Positions 25,406-40,400 of a DNA stretch of 64,000 bases are shown one piece after another. Origin of the DNA: Rubripirellula tenax. Lineage in GTDB: Bacteria > Planctomycetota > Planctomycetia > Pirellulales > Pirellulaceae. A program made the translations under genes and the position numbers. Under the pieces are notes generated by a model. It ran no database searches, was not told where the DNA came from, and saw only the letters and a list, made by a program, of their open reading frames with translations. How positions within the stretch are numbered: the stretch's first letter is position 1; the number at the start of each line of letters is the position of its first letter. The DNA is taken from contig NZ_SJPW01000006.1 of the NCBI RefSeq assembly GCF_007860125.1, positions 63,525-127,524 of the forward strand. The letters run 5' to 3'.

Positions 25406-28400
25406 TTACCTCAAGCTTTTCCGATATTGAAGACGCCAAGCTTGGTAATCTTCTTCATCGACGATTCCATCCAGGTCCAAATCGTAGATGGAGTCATAGA
25501 GCAGGTCGTTCTCTTGGGTTCCAAGTGCCGAAAAGAACAAATTTCGGTCAGCAATATCTACGTCCGCGTCTCCGTCATAGTCCCCTAGGAGGCGATGGAA
25601 ATCGAACGAGTACACATCGTCGACCACGCCGGCACCCCCATCGAGTCGATTTCGGGGATCTCCATCGGCATGAATCGCGGTGGTATCAAGGTGCAATTGG
25701 AATAGGCCGTCTTGGAGGATCGTCTGGGACGTTGGACCTGTCAGATCGATCGTCAACGTTGCCGTCAATTCGTCGTAGTCGTAACTTGTCGCAGAAAGCG
25801 CCCCCGAGGGGCCGGCTAGAGCCACCGCGTTTGCAATCGCGCCGCTATCAATCAAGTCTTGCAAGTTCGCGTTGCGACTAAAGACGACCACAATCTTTGA
25901 AATATCCGACCGCTGGTCACTACCATCGTTGACCGTGATCGAGTCGATCAGAAGCGGCGCGGGCGGATTTTCGATTTCGACTGTCGTCGATGCCGAAGTT
26001 TCGGATCCATCGTCATCCGAAAGCATCGCTGTGATGGTGAACGATTTCAGCCGGACTGCGGTGTCGTTTACGAACGGATGAGAGGCGCTGAAGGTCATGT
26101 TGCTTTGGTCGACGACAGCCGGTGACGTCGTTCCGTCGCCCCAGTCGATCATGACGTTGTGAACGTCCATGCGACCAGGGTCAGTGAAGTTGCCGACGAC
26201 GACCACCGGAGCGTTTTCACGCACGATCAAGTTTTCCACTTGAAAAAGTTGAATCGCGGGTGCGACATTGTCGATCGTCACCGCGGTGGTGACCGCTGCG
26301 CTAGATCCGCCATCATCGTCACGCACCGAAACGGAGATGTTGTATTCGTCGAACAGCGTCGCGTTGCCTGGCGAGACACCATCATCCAGATAACGGTGGC
26401 CGATATTAAAGTCATTCACGCCCGCAGCAAGCGGTACCGACTGCACAGTACCGTCACCCCAGTTGATGTCCAGGATGAACGAGTCCAGTACGCCGGGATC
26501 GACGATCTGGCCGGTCAATTGAATGATTTGATCTTCGTCGACTCGCGCAACTGGCGTGCTTATGTTGCGCAGCGAAGGATTCGCGTTTTGAACATTGACC
26601 GTTTTCGATGCCGTGTAGCTGCCGTCTTCGTCGATCGCGGTCACGCTGATTGTGCGCGGACCATCATCGGCAAATCCGTGAGATGCCGAATTGACATTTC
26701 CAACCGCTTCGACGGTTCCATCGCCCCAGTTGATGATCCAGTTCGTCACGGTGTCGTCACCGGGATCGTTTGCCGATAAACCGAGTGTGTAAGGCGTCCC
26801 TTCGATTGCCGTAGAAGGTCCGGATAGAGTGAGTGTGGGATCAACGTTGTTGACCACGATGTCCGTCGTGTATTCGGTCCCGTCGCCAAAGGGTTGACCT
26901 ACAACGGCGCGGACGGTGTAAGTGCCGTTGTCGGGCAGGAATGATGTGGGAACGACTGCCGACGCATCAGGACTAAATTCAATCTCAAAATTGCCGTCGT
27001 TGTTGAAGTCGTAGGAGTAGAACAGTGACGCCAGATCGGTTGGGGATGGGTCGAACTGGTTGCTGAACGTCACCGTCGCGGACTGGCCTTCGTTGACGGG
27101 CCCGGAGTTGGAGAATTCCGCATTGGGTGCGACATTCTCGACGATCAGTTCGGTGTTGGCCGTCACGGTATCGCCGTCATACTGAAATTCAGCGATCACT
27201 TGATAGAAGTCTGCGATATCCAGTCCACCGGCGACTAGCTGGTTCCAAGAGATGGTCGGATTCAATCCTGTCGCGATTGGTGCGGGGTTAAAGCCAATGA
27301 ACCATTGGACGGCGATCACTCCGGGTGCGGCCGAGCCCTGCAGCGTGAGCGACTCGCCTTGCAGAATCGTATAGGGACCGCCGGCGCTGACTTGTGCGGC
27401 CGTGACTTCCACCAAGACGTTCTTGATGGCTGGCGGATACGCGCCGGGCGCAGAGTCTTCATCCACGGGGCGAACTTCAACGTTGAAGCTGCCCGGACGC
27501 GTGAACGCGTGCTCGGCGAGAACCGTGCCACTACCGAAGACTTCGATGGGGCTGCCGTCTTTCCAATCCACGCGCCACTCGGTGATGCGATCATCGCCCG
27601 GATCGGTTGCCGTGAATGACAGTTGATAAGCATCGCCGACTCGTGTCATTGCGTCGCCGCCAAGCGTGACCGTCGGTGCCGTATTGTTGACAACGAGTGT
27701 CGCGAAAGCTTGCGAGGTTCCTTGGTCGTTGGTCGCACTGAATCCGATTTGGAACGTTCCATCATCGTTGATTCCCATGTCGACGAGTTGATTCCAAGTT
27801 AGCGTCAACGTTTCGCGGGTCGAAGTTGCAAAGAGCGATGTTCCGTTCGCATCTCCGAATACGCCGTCACCATCAAAGTCCCAAGCGACGGGTTCCGACA
27901 GACGATTCGAACTGCCCAGCGGCGAAACATCAATGACGATCGAAACCGATTGACCTTCGCTGATCGGTCCCGGCGTGCCGACGAAACGAACCACCGGCGG
28001 AGCCACGATTTGTACGCCTTCAAATGTGTCGTACGTGAGCGTTCCGCGAGGCGTGGGTGTTGTCACCCTCAGCGTCCCGGCCGTTTGAGACGGATTCGTG
28101 GGAAAGAACGACTGGTTTTGAGGATCGAACAACAACCTGTCGCCGGGGAACGTTGTCGGATCATCGCCATGAGCGATTGTGGTCGACGTCGGATCAAGTC
28201 CGGCGCCAGACACTCGCACCGTGTCTTGGCCATCCCCTGCGTTGACGACCGTCCGAGCGCCGGGCCCCGTCAACAGGATCGATATGTCGTCGCTGCCGGC
28301 ATTGCCGTTAACCACAAGAGAAGTGCCGCTGGTGATTGAACGGATTTGCGCGGTATCGGCATCCGCACCAAGGTTCACGACCGTCGTGGGCGTGGTCGGA

Positions 28401-31400
28401 CTGCCCGGCAGCGATGGACTCAGATCAAGCAACACGACCGAGTCATTGCCACCACCGGTACCGATGGTGACTCGTGTGACTTCCGGATCGGGAGCATCGC
28501 GAAGCGTGATCGTGTCATCCCCACCCGCCGTCAAAACCGTCAGTTGTTCGATCGCGTCAAAGGAAGTTAATAACGATTGCGGATCGGGTTGGTTTAGGTC
28601 GACGTTCAACGAGACGATGCCGCCAACGTCGGAAGCATTGCCGATCGAGCCAACAAACAGAGTTAATCCATCGTCGCTGGCTACGACTGCGGTCGGTGAA
28701 AGCAGACCCTCGACGCCGCCGGTATCATTCCGTAGGACCTGGACGAACTGCAATTGGCCGTCGGTTGGGTTTCGTTGGAAGACAGCCAATCCGTTGCCGC
28801 CTTGTCCGGCGACGATCACGAATTGATCGTCCGAAGTGACGGTCACATTACTAGCACCCAGCAAACCGCGTACACCATCAATACCGTTGCGGATGGTTTG
28901 AAGGTGCTCCAGCGTACTGCCTGTGCGTTTGAAGATGGTCAGAGCATTGTCGTCGGCAGCCGTCACGTAGACGAATTGATCGTCATCGCTGACCGATACA
29001 GAGCTAGCGCCGCCCATTCCTCTTAGCGTGACCGTGCCGCCAAAGACATCCGCAACGGATGCATCGTCCGCAAACACTTGCGGAGGAGCAGCGATCGAAG
29101 CGGTAGTGCGGACTTCCAGCTGGTTGCCGGTCACTTTGTAAAGGAGTTGGCCATCGGCGCTGAGTACGATATCGCCGTTGGACGAAACGCTTGCATCGGC
29201 CTGGGCACTCAAAACGCCAGAGACTGTATCTCGGCTGAACACGTCTAGGAAGTTGTCGCCGCTTGCAAATAACCGAGTTCCGTCGGCGCTGATGGCGATG
29301 GAGCTGATGCTGGAGTCATCGAATTGGCTAATTCCGACGAATGTTAACGATCCGTTTGAGTTTCGTGCAAAAATCGTGACGCGATTGTCAAGCGAGCTGG
29401 AAACGTAAACATGATTCCCGTCCGGGCTAACCAAAACATCACTGATGCCGTTCAAATCGTTAACGGTAGCCGGGCCGCCGATTCCTCCAATGGTGTCGCC
29501 ATCTTTGATCAGCTGTCGCTGAGCAAAATCGCTGGCGCTGAGGACGACAAGTGCGTCCTTCACTGAATCGATGCCATAAATGTGTTGTCCGTCGGGACTG
29601 AGCGTGATCGCATCGAAACCGGCAAGTTTGTCGTCGACACCGAGGTCGGCGCGAGTCGCCTTGATATAAGCGATGCCCGAGGTTGTGTCAGAGAACGTTT
29701 CATTGCTGAGACCGATCACCGAGCCGTTCACCGAAGCATTGATTCGGATGGTGCCATTGGGAACGAGCGTTACCCAGACGGCGTTGGCATTCAACGCGGA
29801 CAAGGCCGTAAGAGATCCGGATCCACCGAACGATGAATTCGTGGCTACTCCACCAGTCGACAGCGGCGGCATGTGTGACGTGCTGCCCGTACCCAATTGC
29901 AATCCCAACTTTGGATTGGCAAGAGGAACCGTTGACAAGTTGACGAATAACACAAGGTCATGATTGGTGTAGTCATCGGTTGTAATGTTCGAACCATCAA
30001 CGATCTGACTCATCACTTCCGCCGTTGCTTCCAGCCGTACGACCGCGGCCAATGCATCAGGTGTCTTGCCTGCGTTGATCGCGTTTCGAACGGAGGTTGG
30101 CAACTGTGAGAACGTTTTGGGCAACAATCCGACCACTTCGGCACCGCCGACCAGACCAGCGATGATCGGCGTTGATCGCGTTGTAGCGATCGCAGGATTG
30201 ACGGCGGTGATGCCGCTGGTTTGCAATCTCGACGTCCCAACTTGGCTGTTCGGCAATCCCCCAGGGGTATTGCCACCAACAATCAATCGGCCACTACCGC
30301 CGCTGGGCGCTCGCGCACCTGTTGCTGGATTGACACCACCGATGCCTCCAGATGTGTTGACGTTCGCAGAATTCGCGTTTAGCACCGACGCGACGAGTTT
30401 GACCGAACCGCCTGCACCGCCACCACCACCGCCACCTGCGCCACCGTTACCGCCATCGCCCCCATCGCCGCCATCACCTCCGTCTCCACCGTCATCGTTG
30501 TATCTCGTTGCTGTTCCACCAGATTGGCCGCCTGAACCACTCGCACGTGATTCGCCGTTGCCTCCGACGCCTCCCTTCGCGTCAAGAGAGACACCGCTAC
30601 GCACAAGAATTCGACCTTGAGCGAGTAATTCAATGGCGCCACCGCCGCCACCTCCAGCACCACCGGCGCCTCCGCGCGCTCCGGCGCCGCCACCGCCACC
30701 GCCTGCTCCTCCTCCACCGGACTCGCCGGCGCCAAATTCGGAGTAATCACCTCCGCCTCCGCCGCCACCTCCTCCACCGCCACCGCGTCCGCCGCCCGCG
30801 CCGCTGCCGCCCGCTGAGCCACCCGTGCCACCGGAAATACTGGAGCTCGTTCCACTATTCGTTCCCGCACGGCCATTCCCGCCGTCAGCTCCATCCGATC
30901 CGTCGGTACCGGATCCACCAGCTCCTCCATCAAGCCCTCCCCCTGCACCACCACCTACATCTCGAGAGCCACTCGCGCCTCCAGAGCCGAAGCCGCCACC
31001 GACACCTCCGATTGCGCTTTGAACTGTTAGCACTCCACCCAACAGCGGTTGTCCACCGACGTCGATATTAAAGGTGCCAACGCCGGGAAAGACGACGTTT
31101 GCAAAAAACGGTCGCGGCAAAGTAGTGACCGGAATAGCCGTTGGCACGCTGCTTCTTACGCCTTGAAACGGTATGTCTACGTTCGCTTGACTAATAATTG
31201 CAAAGCCGGACCCAAAGCCAAAATTAACGACAACGGAGCCAGTCAGTTGCCCACGCAGACCGCCGAATCCACCCGCACCACCGGAAACGAAAGCACCGTT
31301 TCCGTTGATGCCCGGCGATCCGCTGTTTCCAGTGTTGCCGAGTCCACCGTCGCCGCCTTCGCCACCACTACCGCCACTCCCTCCATTCTGGCTGTTGTTG

Positions 31401-34400
31401 GACGTATCAAAACCGTCACCGGCGCCACCGCCACCGCCACCGCCACCGCCACCGAGGAATCCTCCGCCATTGCCGCCTCCACCGCCTGAAGGCTCGCCCG
31501 ATAAACGTCCAGGAGCTCCACCTTGGCCGCTTCCTGTCCCACTGGCTCCACCCACTCCTGAGTTTCCTGCACCGCCATTACCGCCAGTTGTTCCACCCGT
31601 GCCCGCAGTGCCCTGCGCTGCGGGCGAGCCACCAGCGCCACCACCGGCTGTTGATGAGCTGTTAACAGCGGAGACGTCGAAAATGACGTTGTTGCCAACA
31701 ATGATGTCATCGGCTGCCCAAATCGATGGGGCACGGCCATCGGCGCTAAAGACGCGGATCGTTGTGTTGTCGGGAATCTCCAGTTCACCGGCAAACCGAA
31801 ACTGCGTGATTCCATTGCTCAACATTGCCACTGACAACGGCACGCCAAAGAAACTGCTGCCATTGCCGAATTGCCCATTGTTCTGGAAGACGCCATCGCG
31901 TGTGTTGTCAACCACGATGACACCGTTACCCGAGACTGTTGCTAACCACCATTCGGCACCATCAAGCAATGCTGTCGTGGTGATGTTGGTCCGTGGCACC
32001 GTCGATGGGCCGCTCGCCGCAGCCGTTCCGAACGCCGCGTCGCGTGGCACGATGTTGTCGATCAGAAAAGACGACGCCGCGTTAAAATTCATGGACGTCA
32101 GTGCCGCGAAACCAGGTGCTGACGACACACTGATTTCAAACGTTTGCATTCCCGGTGTTGAATCAAGTGTCAGGCCGCCCGGTAAGTTCTGGGTGGATCC
32201 ATTGAGCGTGATACCTGAGACGTTAACGACTGCGCCGGCGGGACCATCCAAGTCGACGCTGAATGTTGTGAATGCACCATTGTCTTGTCGTCTCATCGTG
32301 AAGTTGGTGCCGCTGGCCGCCGACGAAGATCCGCCTTGATCGATGACAAAGGTGCCGGTCGAAGTCAAGCGATAGCCGTCTTCTTCGTAGGTCGTGCCGC
32401 TGGCGGTCAGGTCAAAGGAGATGACTTGCTCAAAGTTGTTCAGTGTCGTGAAGCCCGACGGATCTTGCGGACTCAGGACGCTCAGACCTGTACGCAATTC
32501 GACGCGGTCGTCATCGATAAATCCGACGACATCGCTGGCCGTTTCACTGACGACATCCAACGTGTCCGCTTCGGAACCACCGATGATTCGTGTCAAGTCG
32601 ACACCCGTCGTTGGGATGACTTCCACTCGGCCGGTCGCGGGAATTGTATCGGCTTCGATCAGCCCACTGCGATGGATCCAGGCTACCGGCGTCGCGGTTG
32701 GCCCGTTGTTGGATGAGTTGTCCACGATCAACGTTTCGGTGGTCAGGTTCAGCGTCGTGAACTGCTGGTTCAACGGGAATCCGTCCACAAAGACGTGAAC
32801 GATGTCTTCGTCACGTCCGCCAGAAATCTTGGTTTCCAAAACTCCAACTTCCACCACATTGATCACATCATCACCACCGTCACCGTCGATGGCGACTTTC
32901 GTGGCTGGCAGGCTGTGATTGATTTCGACGATGTCGTTTCCTGATCCGAGACGCACGTCGACCGATTCGATGGAATTGAACAGAATCTCGGTCGAGGCGA
33001 TGTTGGCAATCACACCGTTGCGAATCGACCCGGTCGTGACGGCTGTCGATACGCCGGACCGGTCAACAACAAGCGTGTCGTCTCCACTGCCATTGCCGTT
33101 GACGGTCAATGATGCGTCCGCGTCAAAAACGGTCACCAAGTCATCCCCATCGCCTGTGTCGATGACCGTCGGATGGGATACCGTTCGTATCTCGATCGTA
33201 TCCTGCACGCCACCACCGGCTGAAACCGAAAGCGGCGCGGTCGTGTCTTCGATGACCAGCGTGTCTGGCGAGTCACCTAGGGTAAGCCTAAGCGAAGCAA
33301 TGGATTCGAATGCGATGTCGCCTGGTGCGCCTTCCAGCAAGCCGCGTTGACCACCTCTTGTGCTGCGGAGTCGAAGGTTTGTATCCGTGGTTGACGTGAT
33401 TTCAAGTGAATCCGCAGCACCAGGGCCGCCGATCAACAATAGGTCCGCGCTGATGTTGGTTAGCGAGTCTCCGATCTTCATTTGATCGCTACCGGGGCCG
33501 GCGTTGATCGTCGTCTCGGTATGATTCGCGACAGACTCGACAGTGAACATGTCGTTGCCGGCGCCCAGGCTGATGCTTAATTGTTCCACGTCCTGGTAAC
33601 GAATGCCTGCACCGGGATTGACGGTGCTTTGAACGCTGCTTCCCATGCCGAGACCGGTCACGCCGCTGCTCGTTAATACACCGATGTTGTCGGTGTTATC
33701 ACCACTGTCGTCGATCCGAAGTGCATCAATGCCACTTCCCACGCCGCCAAAGAATTCGACAAGACCGTTCACGTCATTGGCGCGTGCTGTGGAACCGATT
33801 TGCACGAGATCAGATCCCAGGCCACCGGTAACCGTGGTTCGTACATCGGCAGATGTGCTTCTTATACCCAGTTCGTTCGATGTCGCACCGAGCTTGATTT
33901 CTAGATTCTCGATGCCGCCGAACGTCACTCCGCCTCCGAGCCCCAGACCTGTGACAGAGTTCTGTGTGACGATACCGGTATTGGTTAGTGTGTCGCCGGA
34001 ATCATCCAGCGACAGAGTGTCATCGTCCGGACCGGCAATGAGGTGGATCGAACCGCGAATCGCGTTCAGGTTGCCACCCGAGTTAGCGCCCATCACGGAT
34101 GAAGTGGTGGGAGATGCATTGCTTCCGATTTGGATCGTATCAACGCCATCGAAAGTCGTGATGACAGCCGCGGTTCCAGATTCAATTCTGGCGATACTGA
34201 TCTCATCGGAGTCTTGATTGGTCGATATATTCAGTGTTGGCGTCGCGATACGGCCTTGGACGAGCACCGTCGTCGGTAAATTGGTGGATTCACCAGGATC
34301 GCTGCCATGATCGGCCGCAATGGTGACGGAGGACAACGCCTGGATGACTGCCGAGGCGGGAAGAAGGAAGTTGTCGCCGGCACGCAGGGTGACGGAGCCG

Positions 34401-37400
34401 CGCGGCGCGAGAATGCTTCCGGATCCGCCGATAGCAATGTCTTGGCCGTCGGCAACGGCATCGGGAACCGTGACGACAACGTTGCCCGTGTTGGATCGAA
34501 TCGAACCAATGCTTAGCCCACGGGCATCATCGGAAACTTCGGTGATAAAAACGCCGCCATTGGCGAATGCATCCAACGCCTCGCTGGCGCCACGGGATTC
34601 AATCTCGATGGGGTTTCCAGCTGTCCCGATCGATCCGGCAATCGCGGAGACGTCAATCGCGTTCGCCGTGATATTGACAGCTTGACCCGGTTCATCGTCG
34701 AGAATCGATCCGACGTTGTTTTTAAGATTCACGATTCCGGTGGCGGACGCGATTTCACCGACAAGCATGTCGCCCGAAAGCTGTTCGACGAAGATCGAAT
34801 CGCGAGCGGAAACGTTGATCACAACGGTTCCTGTTTGCGAGGGTGCTTTCGTCCTGATGGGTAACGCTGAAGTGCCAACGCGACCGGACGGAGCGGTCAC
34901 GGTAAGCGTCGTGGTTTCAATGGAAGCAGCACGCTCGGTGGGTGCGGCGTCGATCGCTGCGATATCGCCGCCGAGATTCGTGATCACCGTCGTGCCGAAT
35001 GGGGTTTTGATTTCACCGTTGAGCAAAATATCGCTGTTGCTGCGATTGGTGATCGTGATGGGCGTTTCCCCCGGCGTTGACGGCAAAAACTGTGGCGTGA
35101 ACCCAGTCTTGTTGGCCACGTTGACGACGACATTCTGTGAGACATTCGGTGCCGGGTTGATGACGTCGATGTCGTTAATGCGAATGTTCCGGTTCGCATC
35201 GCTGGTGATGTCGACGCGATCGAAACCGGTCACAAACACGAACTCAGGGTTACCGGTGATTTCGGCCGTCGTCGTGAAGCCCGCCGGTTTGAAGTTGGTG
35301 TCGTAGAAGACCGGCGGAATCACGAACTCGACTCGTCCCGCCGCAAGCGGGTCATTGTTCAGAATGTCATCGACGATGATCTCGCCACCGTTATAGGTGT
35401 CGCCAACCTGGATGCTGTTGGTGTTTAGCGTCAGATTTTCTTTCGTGAGCACTTTGCCATTGGTATCGACCACCAACGTGGGGCCTGGCGCACCGAGCAA
35501 GAAAACTTTTGCCGGGAAGACGATTTTGCGCGTTTCGTCTAGGGTTTCGCTCTCGGTCAATGCGCCCGTGTCAATCAAAACGAATCCAGGCGAGATCGCG
35601 CTGGCGCCGATCGTCGGTTTATTCGTGGCGTCGGCTTGTACGAGTAGGTCACGTGTGCGAATTCGTGTATTCACATCCGCCGTGATCGTGGTGGTGCTCC
35701 TTTGGATCGTGGTCGCGGTTGCCGTTGAACCTCCGGCGAACCCGTCGGCATCGGAACTCGCGGTCGAGTTCGTCGCTAGGTCCATTACGGGATCCTCCGA
35801 GAGCGTCGGTTGTTCGGCAAAGATGCGCACCGTGTTGCTGCCGCGGATAGCGTCGTCGGTGGACATACCCGCAAACGTAACTTTGGCGTTTGAATGCACA
35901 TCAGTCGTGGACGTCGCGTCGGCCGTTGGAAATCCCGCACCGACTGACGAGAGCGAGTCGGCATCGGCATCGATGCTTCGAACGCGCGATCGGATCACAA
36001 CATCTTTGCCGCTGGCGTTCACGTTCGACTCAAAATTCGTCGCCGCTGTCACGTTGACGGTGGTGCTGGCAACCGTCGTCGGTTCGGCTGCGAAGCCGCC
36101 ATTGTTGACGGTGGCGTTGGCATCAGAAACTCCTGTGGTAAGCGCTTCGATCAGCAGGGTACGACCAGACTGAATGTCCGCTCCGCTGCCAATGCGAGTC
36201 GTGGTCGTGTCGGTAGCATTGGTACGGGCGGTCGCTTCGTTGATTGCGACCAAACCACCGGCGCCGTTGGTCACCGTGGCGACCGCGGTGTTGCTGCTGT
36301 CGCTGCGGACGGTCACGTTCCCGGTGGCTTCGATGACGGTGCCCGCGCCGACGGCGGCGGTATTGGTGTTGGTCGACACGACGCTGCTTCGGACACCGCT
36401 GCTGGCGACAATCCCACCGGTCGTGGCGTCCATCGTCGCACTCACGTTCGTGACGGACCTGGAAACCAGGCCGACGGCGTCCGCGTTGATATTGCCGCCT
36501 GATTGGGTTGCCGAAGTGACCGTCGGTGCGACGCGGGCCGAGACGATGGAGTTGTCGATCGCGACGATGCCAATGGCAATGCTGACCGACGTGGCCCGGG
36601 TCGTTGCGCGGGCGTTTGAATCGGCGTCGAACGTGACACTGCCGCCGACAGGCGTACGAGCGGTGATGTTGGCGCCATCGCCCAAGTAAGCCGCCGTGGT
36701 TGGCATTGTCAAACTTCGGGTGTTGTTGGCCGAGATCGCGCCCAGGCCAACGGCGACGGCAACGACCGTGGTCGCCGCTGTGGTGGTCGAAGCGATTTTG
36801 GCGTCGACGTCGACGCCGCCACCGACAATCGTCACCTCGGTCGCGCGGCCCGTCGATGCTGATCCTGACTCGGCGCCGATGTAGGCTTCGGACGAACTGG
36901 TGTCGCTCACGTTGAGGCTGACCAACGCCGCGACGCCGGCTCCGAAGCCGACTCCGACGACTGTGGTGGGCGCACTGGCTGTGTTCGTCGAATTTGCTTC
37001 GACATTCAATTGTCCGGCCGCGACGGATGCGGAGTCACCCACATACGCACGCGTCGTCGAGTCGGTTGTCGATTGGATATCCAAGCCAGAGATCACGACG
37101 GCGCCGACCGAGACGCCCGTCGCTTTACCTTGGGCGGTCGACGTGGATCGCGCGTCAAGGTCCAGCGTCGCGCCGCCCAGCGTCAGTGTCGCGCCGTTGG
37201 CGACATAGGCTTCGGTGGTTCGCGTCACCAGCCCGACACTCTTCCCGCCGGTGCCAGTGAGCGCACCGACACCGATGATCAAAGTCGAGGGATTGGCGCT
37301 GCTGGTATCGAGCGAATGAACTTCAACCCGTCCGGCTGTGAAGTCTGTGGTGCCGCCCAGGTACGACCGTGACGTGCCCGCGATCGTGACGTCGGTGAAC

Positions 37401-40400
37401 ATAGCCGCGATGCTGACCAGGCCGCCGCTGCCACCGCTGGCATCGGCGCTGGCCATCGGTGTGGAGGTGCTGTGGACGCGAACCGTTCGATTCGTCGGCG
37501 CGACGATCGTTCCGCCATCGATGTACGATTCGGTGGTACCGCGAATCGTCGATTCTGCGTTCGCGACCGCGGCGGCAACGCCGATGCTCAGCGATGCAGC
37601 CGCGACGATCGTGTTGGCGACGATCTTGGGCTTGGCGTCGGCGTCGACCAGGATCGCATTCGTCGTGCCACCGACGTTATTGGCGGTTACGTCGGAGTTG
37701 GCGATGAATGCCGAGGTCGTGTTGTCAATCGTGTTGACCGTTGAGGCGCCGGCGAAACCGATACCAACGACTCCGATCGACAAAGCCGCCGAAACGATGT
37801 TCGACTTGATGTCGGCGATATCGTCGACCGTCACGCTGACGGCCCGGCGAGCATCGACGTCGCTGGAATTGCGTATCGACGATTCCAGTGTGCTGGCGAT
37901 CGTGTTGGTTGCAGTCGCGCCGCTGGCGGTCAAGTTGACGCCCGTCGGCGAGATGGACGCACCTATGCTGGCCGCAATGCTGAGGGCCTCGATCTTGGCG
38001 GTCGACTTCGCGTCAAGCAGCACATCGCCGCCGGTCGATTCGACTTTGGAATCGTCAACGGATGCGCGAACAACATTGCCGATGTCATTGAAAGCGAGTG
38101 CTGCACCGACGGACAAGTTGGCCGATCCCGCTGCACCGACGGCGACGTCGATCACTCCGGCGATTGCTTTGGACGTGATCGAGGCACTATCACGCGTGGT
38201 GATTTTGATCGATCCAACAGCCCGGACGCGTTGGCCTGACGCGTTGTCGCTGTTTGAGATGATCGATTCAACCGTGTTGCGAATACGGTTGGTGGCCGTC
38301 GCGCCCGCAAAACTGGCGCCCACGGCTGCGCCTGAGCTGGCGGCGACCGACAACGCGCCGCCGACGGACAGCACGTCGATTTTGGATGTCGACGTTGCGG
38401 ATACATCCACCGCTCCGGTGGCATCAACGCGAGCGTTATCGATGATCGCACGTGTGGTGTTGGCGATCGCATTGGAAGCGATCGACAACCCGGCCGATAG
38501 CGACGCGGCGCCACCGGCCCCGGTACTGGCGGAGAGCGATCCAGCGCCGGATTCCGCCTTGATCGTGGCGTTGTCGGTCGCCGACACGTTCACAATGCCG
38601 GTTGCATCGACACTCGCGTTTCGGATTGCGGCTTCGATGGTGTTGTTGACTGAATTGCCCGATCCGCTGCCGGCGCCAGAGAGCGCGGTGCCACCGCCAG
38701 AGCCACCGGCAAGTGTGCCGGAGATGCCGATGGTAAATACGTCGATCGTGGCATTCGACGTCGCCGTCAGCGATACGTCGGCGCCGTCGACATCGGACGT
38801 GACGATGCTGGCGATGACGCGATTGCCAATGTCGTTTGTCGCAGCCGAACCCGCTCCGGCGATCGCGACTCCGCCGCCGGCGCCACCCGCCCCGGCGAGT
38901 GCGACGGCGCCTGAGTCGGCGGTGATGACCGAGTTGTCCGCGGCGGTCAACCGAACGTTGCCGGTCGCAGCGACATTGCTTCCGTCGCGAATCATTGCCG
39001 TGATCGAAGCGTAGATCTGGTTGCCACTGCCTGCACCGGCACCGGCGAACGCGGTCCCGCCTGCAGGACCCGAGCCAATCGTGCCTGCACCGGCAACGGT
39101 CAAAGCCTCGATCGTTGCGGTGGAACTGGCCCGGACGTCGACGCTGCCGCCGCCGGTGATCGTGGACGCGTCGACGGAGGCATCGATCGAGTGTGACTGA
39201 CCGGGCGCTTCGCGGCCGATCGTATTCAATGCGATTGACAAACCGATTGATCCACCAGCACTTGAATCTCCTGTTGCCAGCGCCAATGCTACTCCACCGC
39301 CGTCGGCATCGATGGTTGAAGTGTCCATAGCGACAATCGTCACGCTGCCGGGGGCGAGCCGATTCAACGTGCTGCCCGCCGAGACTGTCGAGACGGTGCC
39401 CTGGCCGCCGATTTCGTTGATCGCCAGTGCGCCAGCCAGCGAAATGTTGCGGGCACCGCTGCCGCCGATCGCGATCGAACGGATCTTGTCGGCGGATTCG
39501 GCTTTGGATTCGAAAGAGCCCCGCAGGCCGACGGTTGAGTTGTCGACGATCGAGAGGGTGTGATTGAGCAGGGAGTTGTAAGCCACGCCGGCGCCAAACG
39601 CAGCACCGCGACCGCCCGCGATACCGCCGGCGAGCGAGAAAATGTCCGACTCGTCTTTGGCAAGAAGCAAAGTGCCACCATTTCCGGTCGCCGTGACATT
39701 GCTATCCCGGATCGACGCTTCGACGGTGTTATTGGTCCAGCTGAGCGAGATACCGCCAGCGGCGCCTAGACTGTTCGACCCCGTTTGGCCAATGCCGATC
39801 CCAAGTGAAGCGCTGATCGATTTCAAATCGTTTGTGTCCTTGGCGGTGATGCCAAGCGACCCGGCATGCGTCAACGTGGTGCCGTTTCGCACACTCACCG
39901 ATGTGGTGTTGTTGATGTTGTTGACGGCGACCGCCGCGCCAAATCCGCCGCGAGAACCGAGGCTGGCCGAACCGGCGATCACGAACAAACTCGTGTCGTC
40001 GGTGGCCAAAATTACCGTCGGACCCGCCAGCACCGTGACGACCGCGTCATCGGTCCAAGCATTCGTCGTATGAGTGATCTCGTTGAGCGAGACCGAGCCG
40101 GCTAGTGCCGTGCCACCCCGTCGCGGTGACGCGCTGCCACCGGCAGTCAGCGAGAACAGATCGCCATCGCGAGTCGCTTCGACACCGAGCCCCGATCTCG
40201 CGACCACGGTAGCGTTCTGGATCGCCGCAATCGTCGATCCGCTGAGAACGTTCTTGCTGAATGATCCCGCGATACCGCCGGATTTTTTGTCGGGGGAACC
40301 GGTCGCGAAGGCGGCCGCGCCCGATGCGGCGATGATGCTGGTGGAATTATTGGCATCGATCGAAACGTTCGCCCCTTCGATGCGGCCGACGTTGTTGATC

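Noticed and set aside
37338-39014. Open frames of 300-560 codons on the plus strand opposite the giant gene (also 31,305-32,339 and 42,663-43,952)
   Set aside because: They are the complement of Ala/Gly/Ser/Thr/Val-rich coding repeats, have low-complexity composition and no domain features; the minus-strand frame explains the region.
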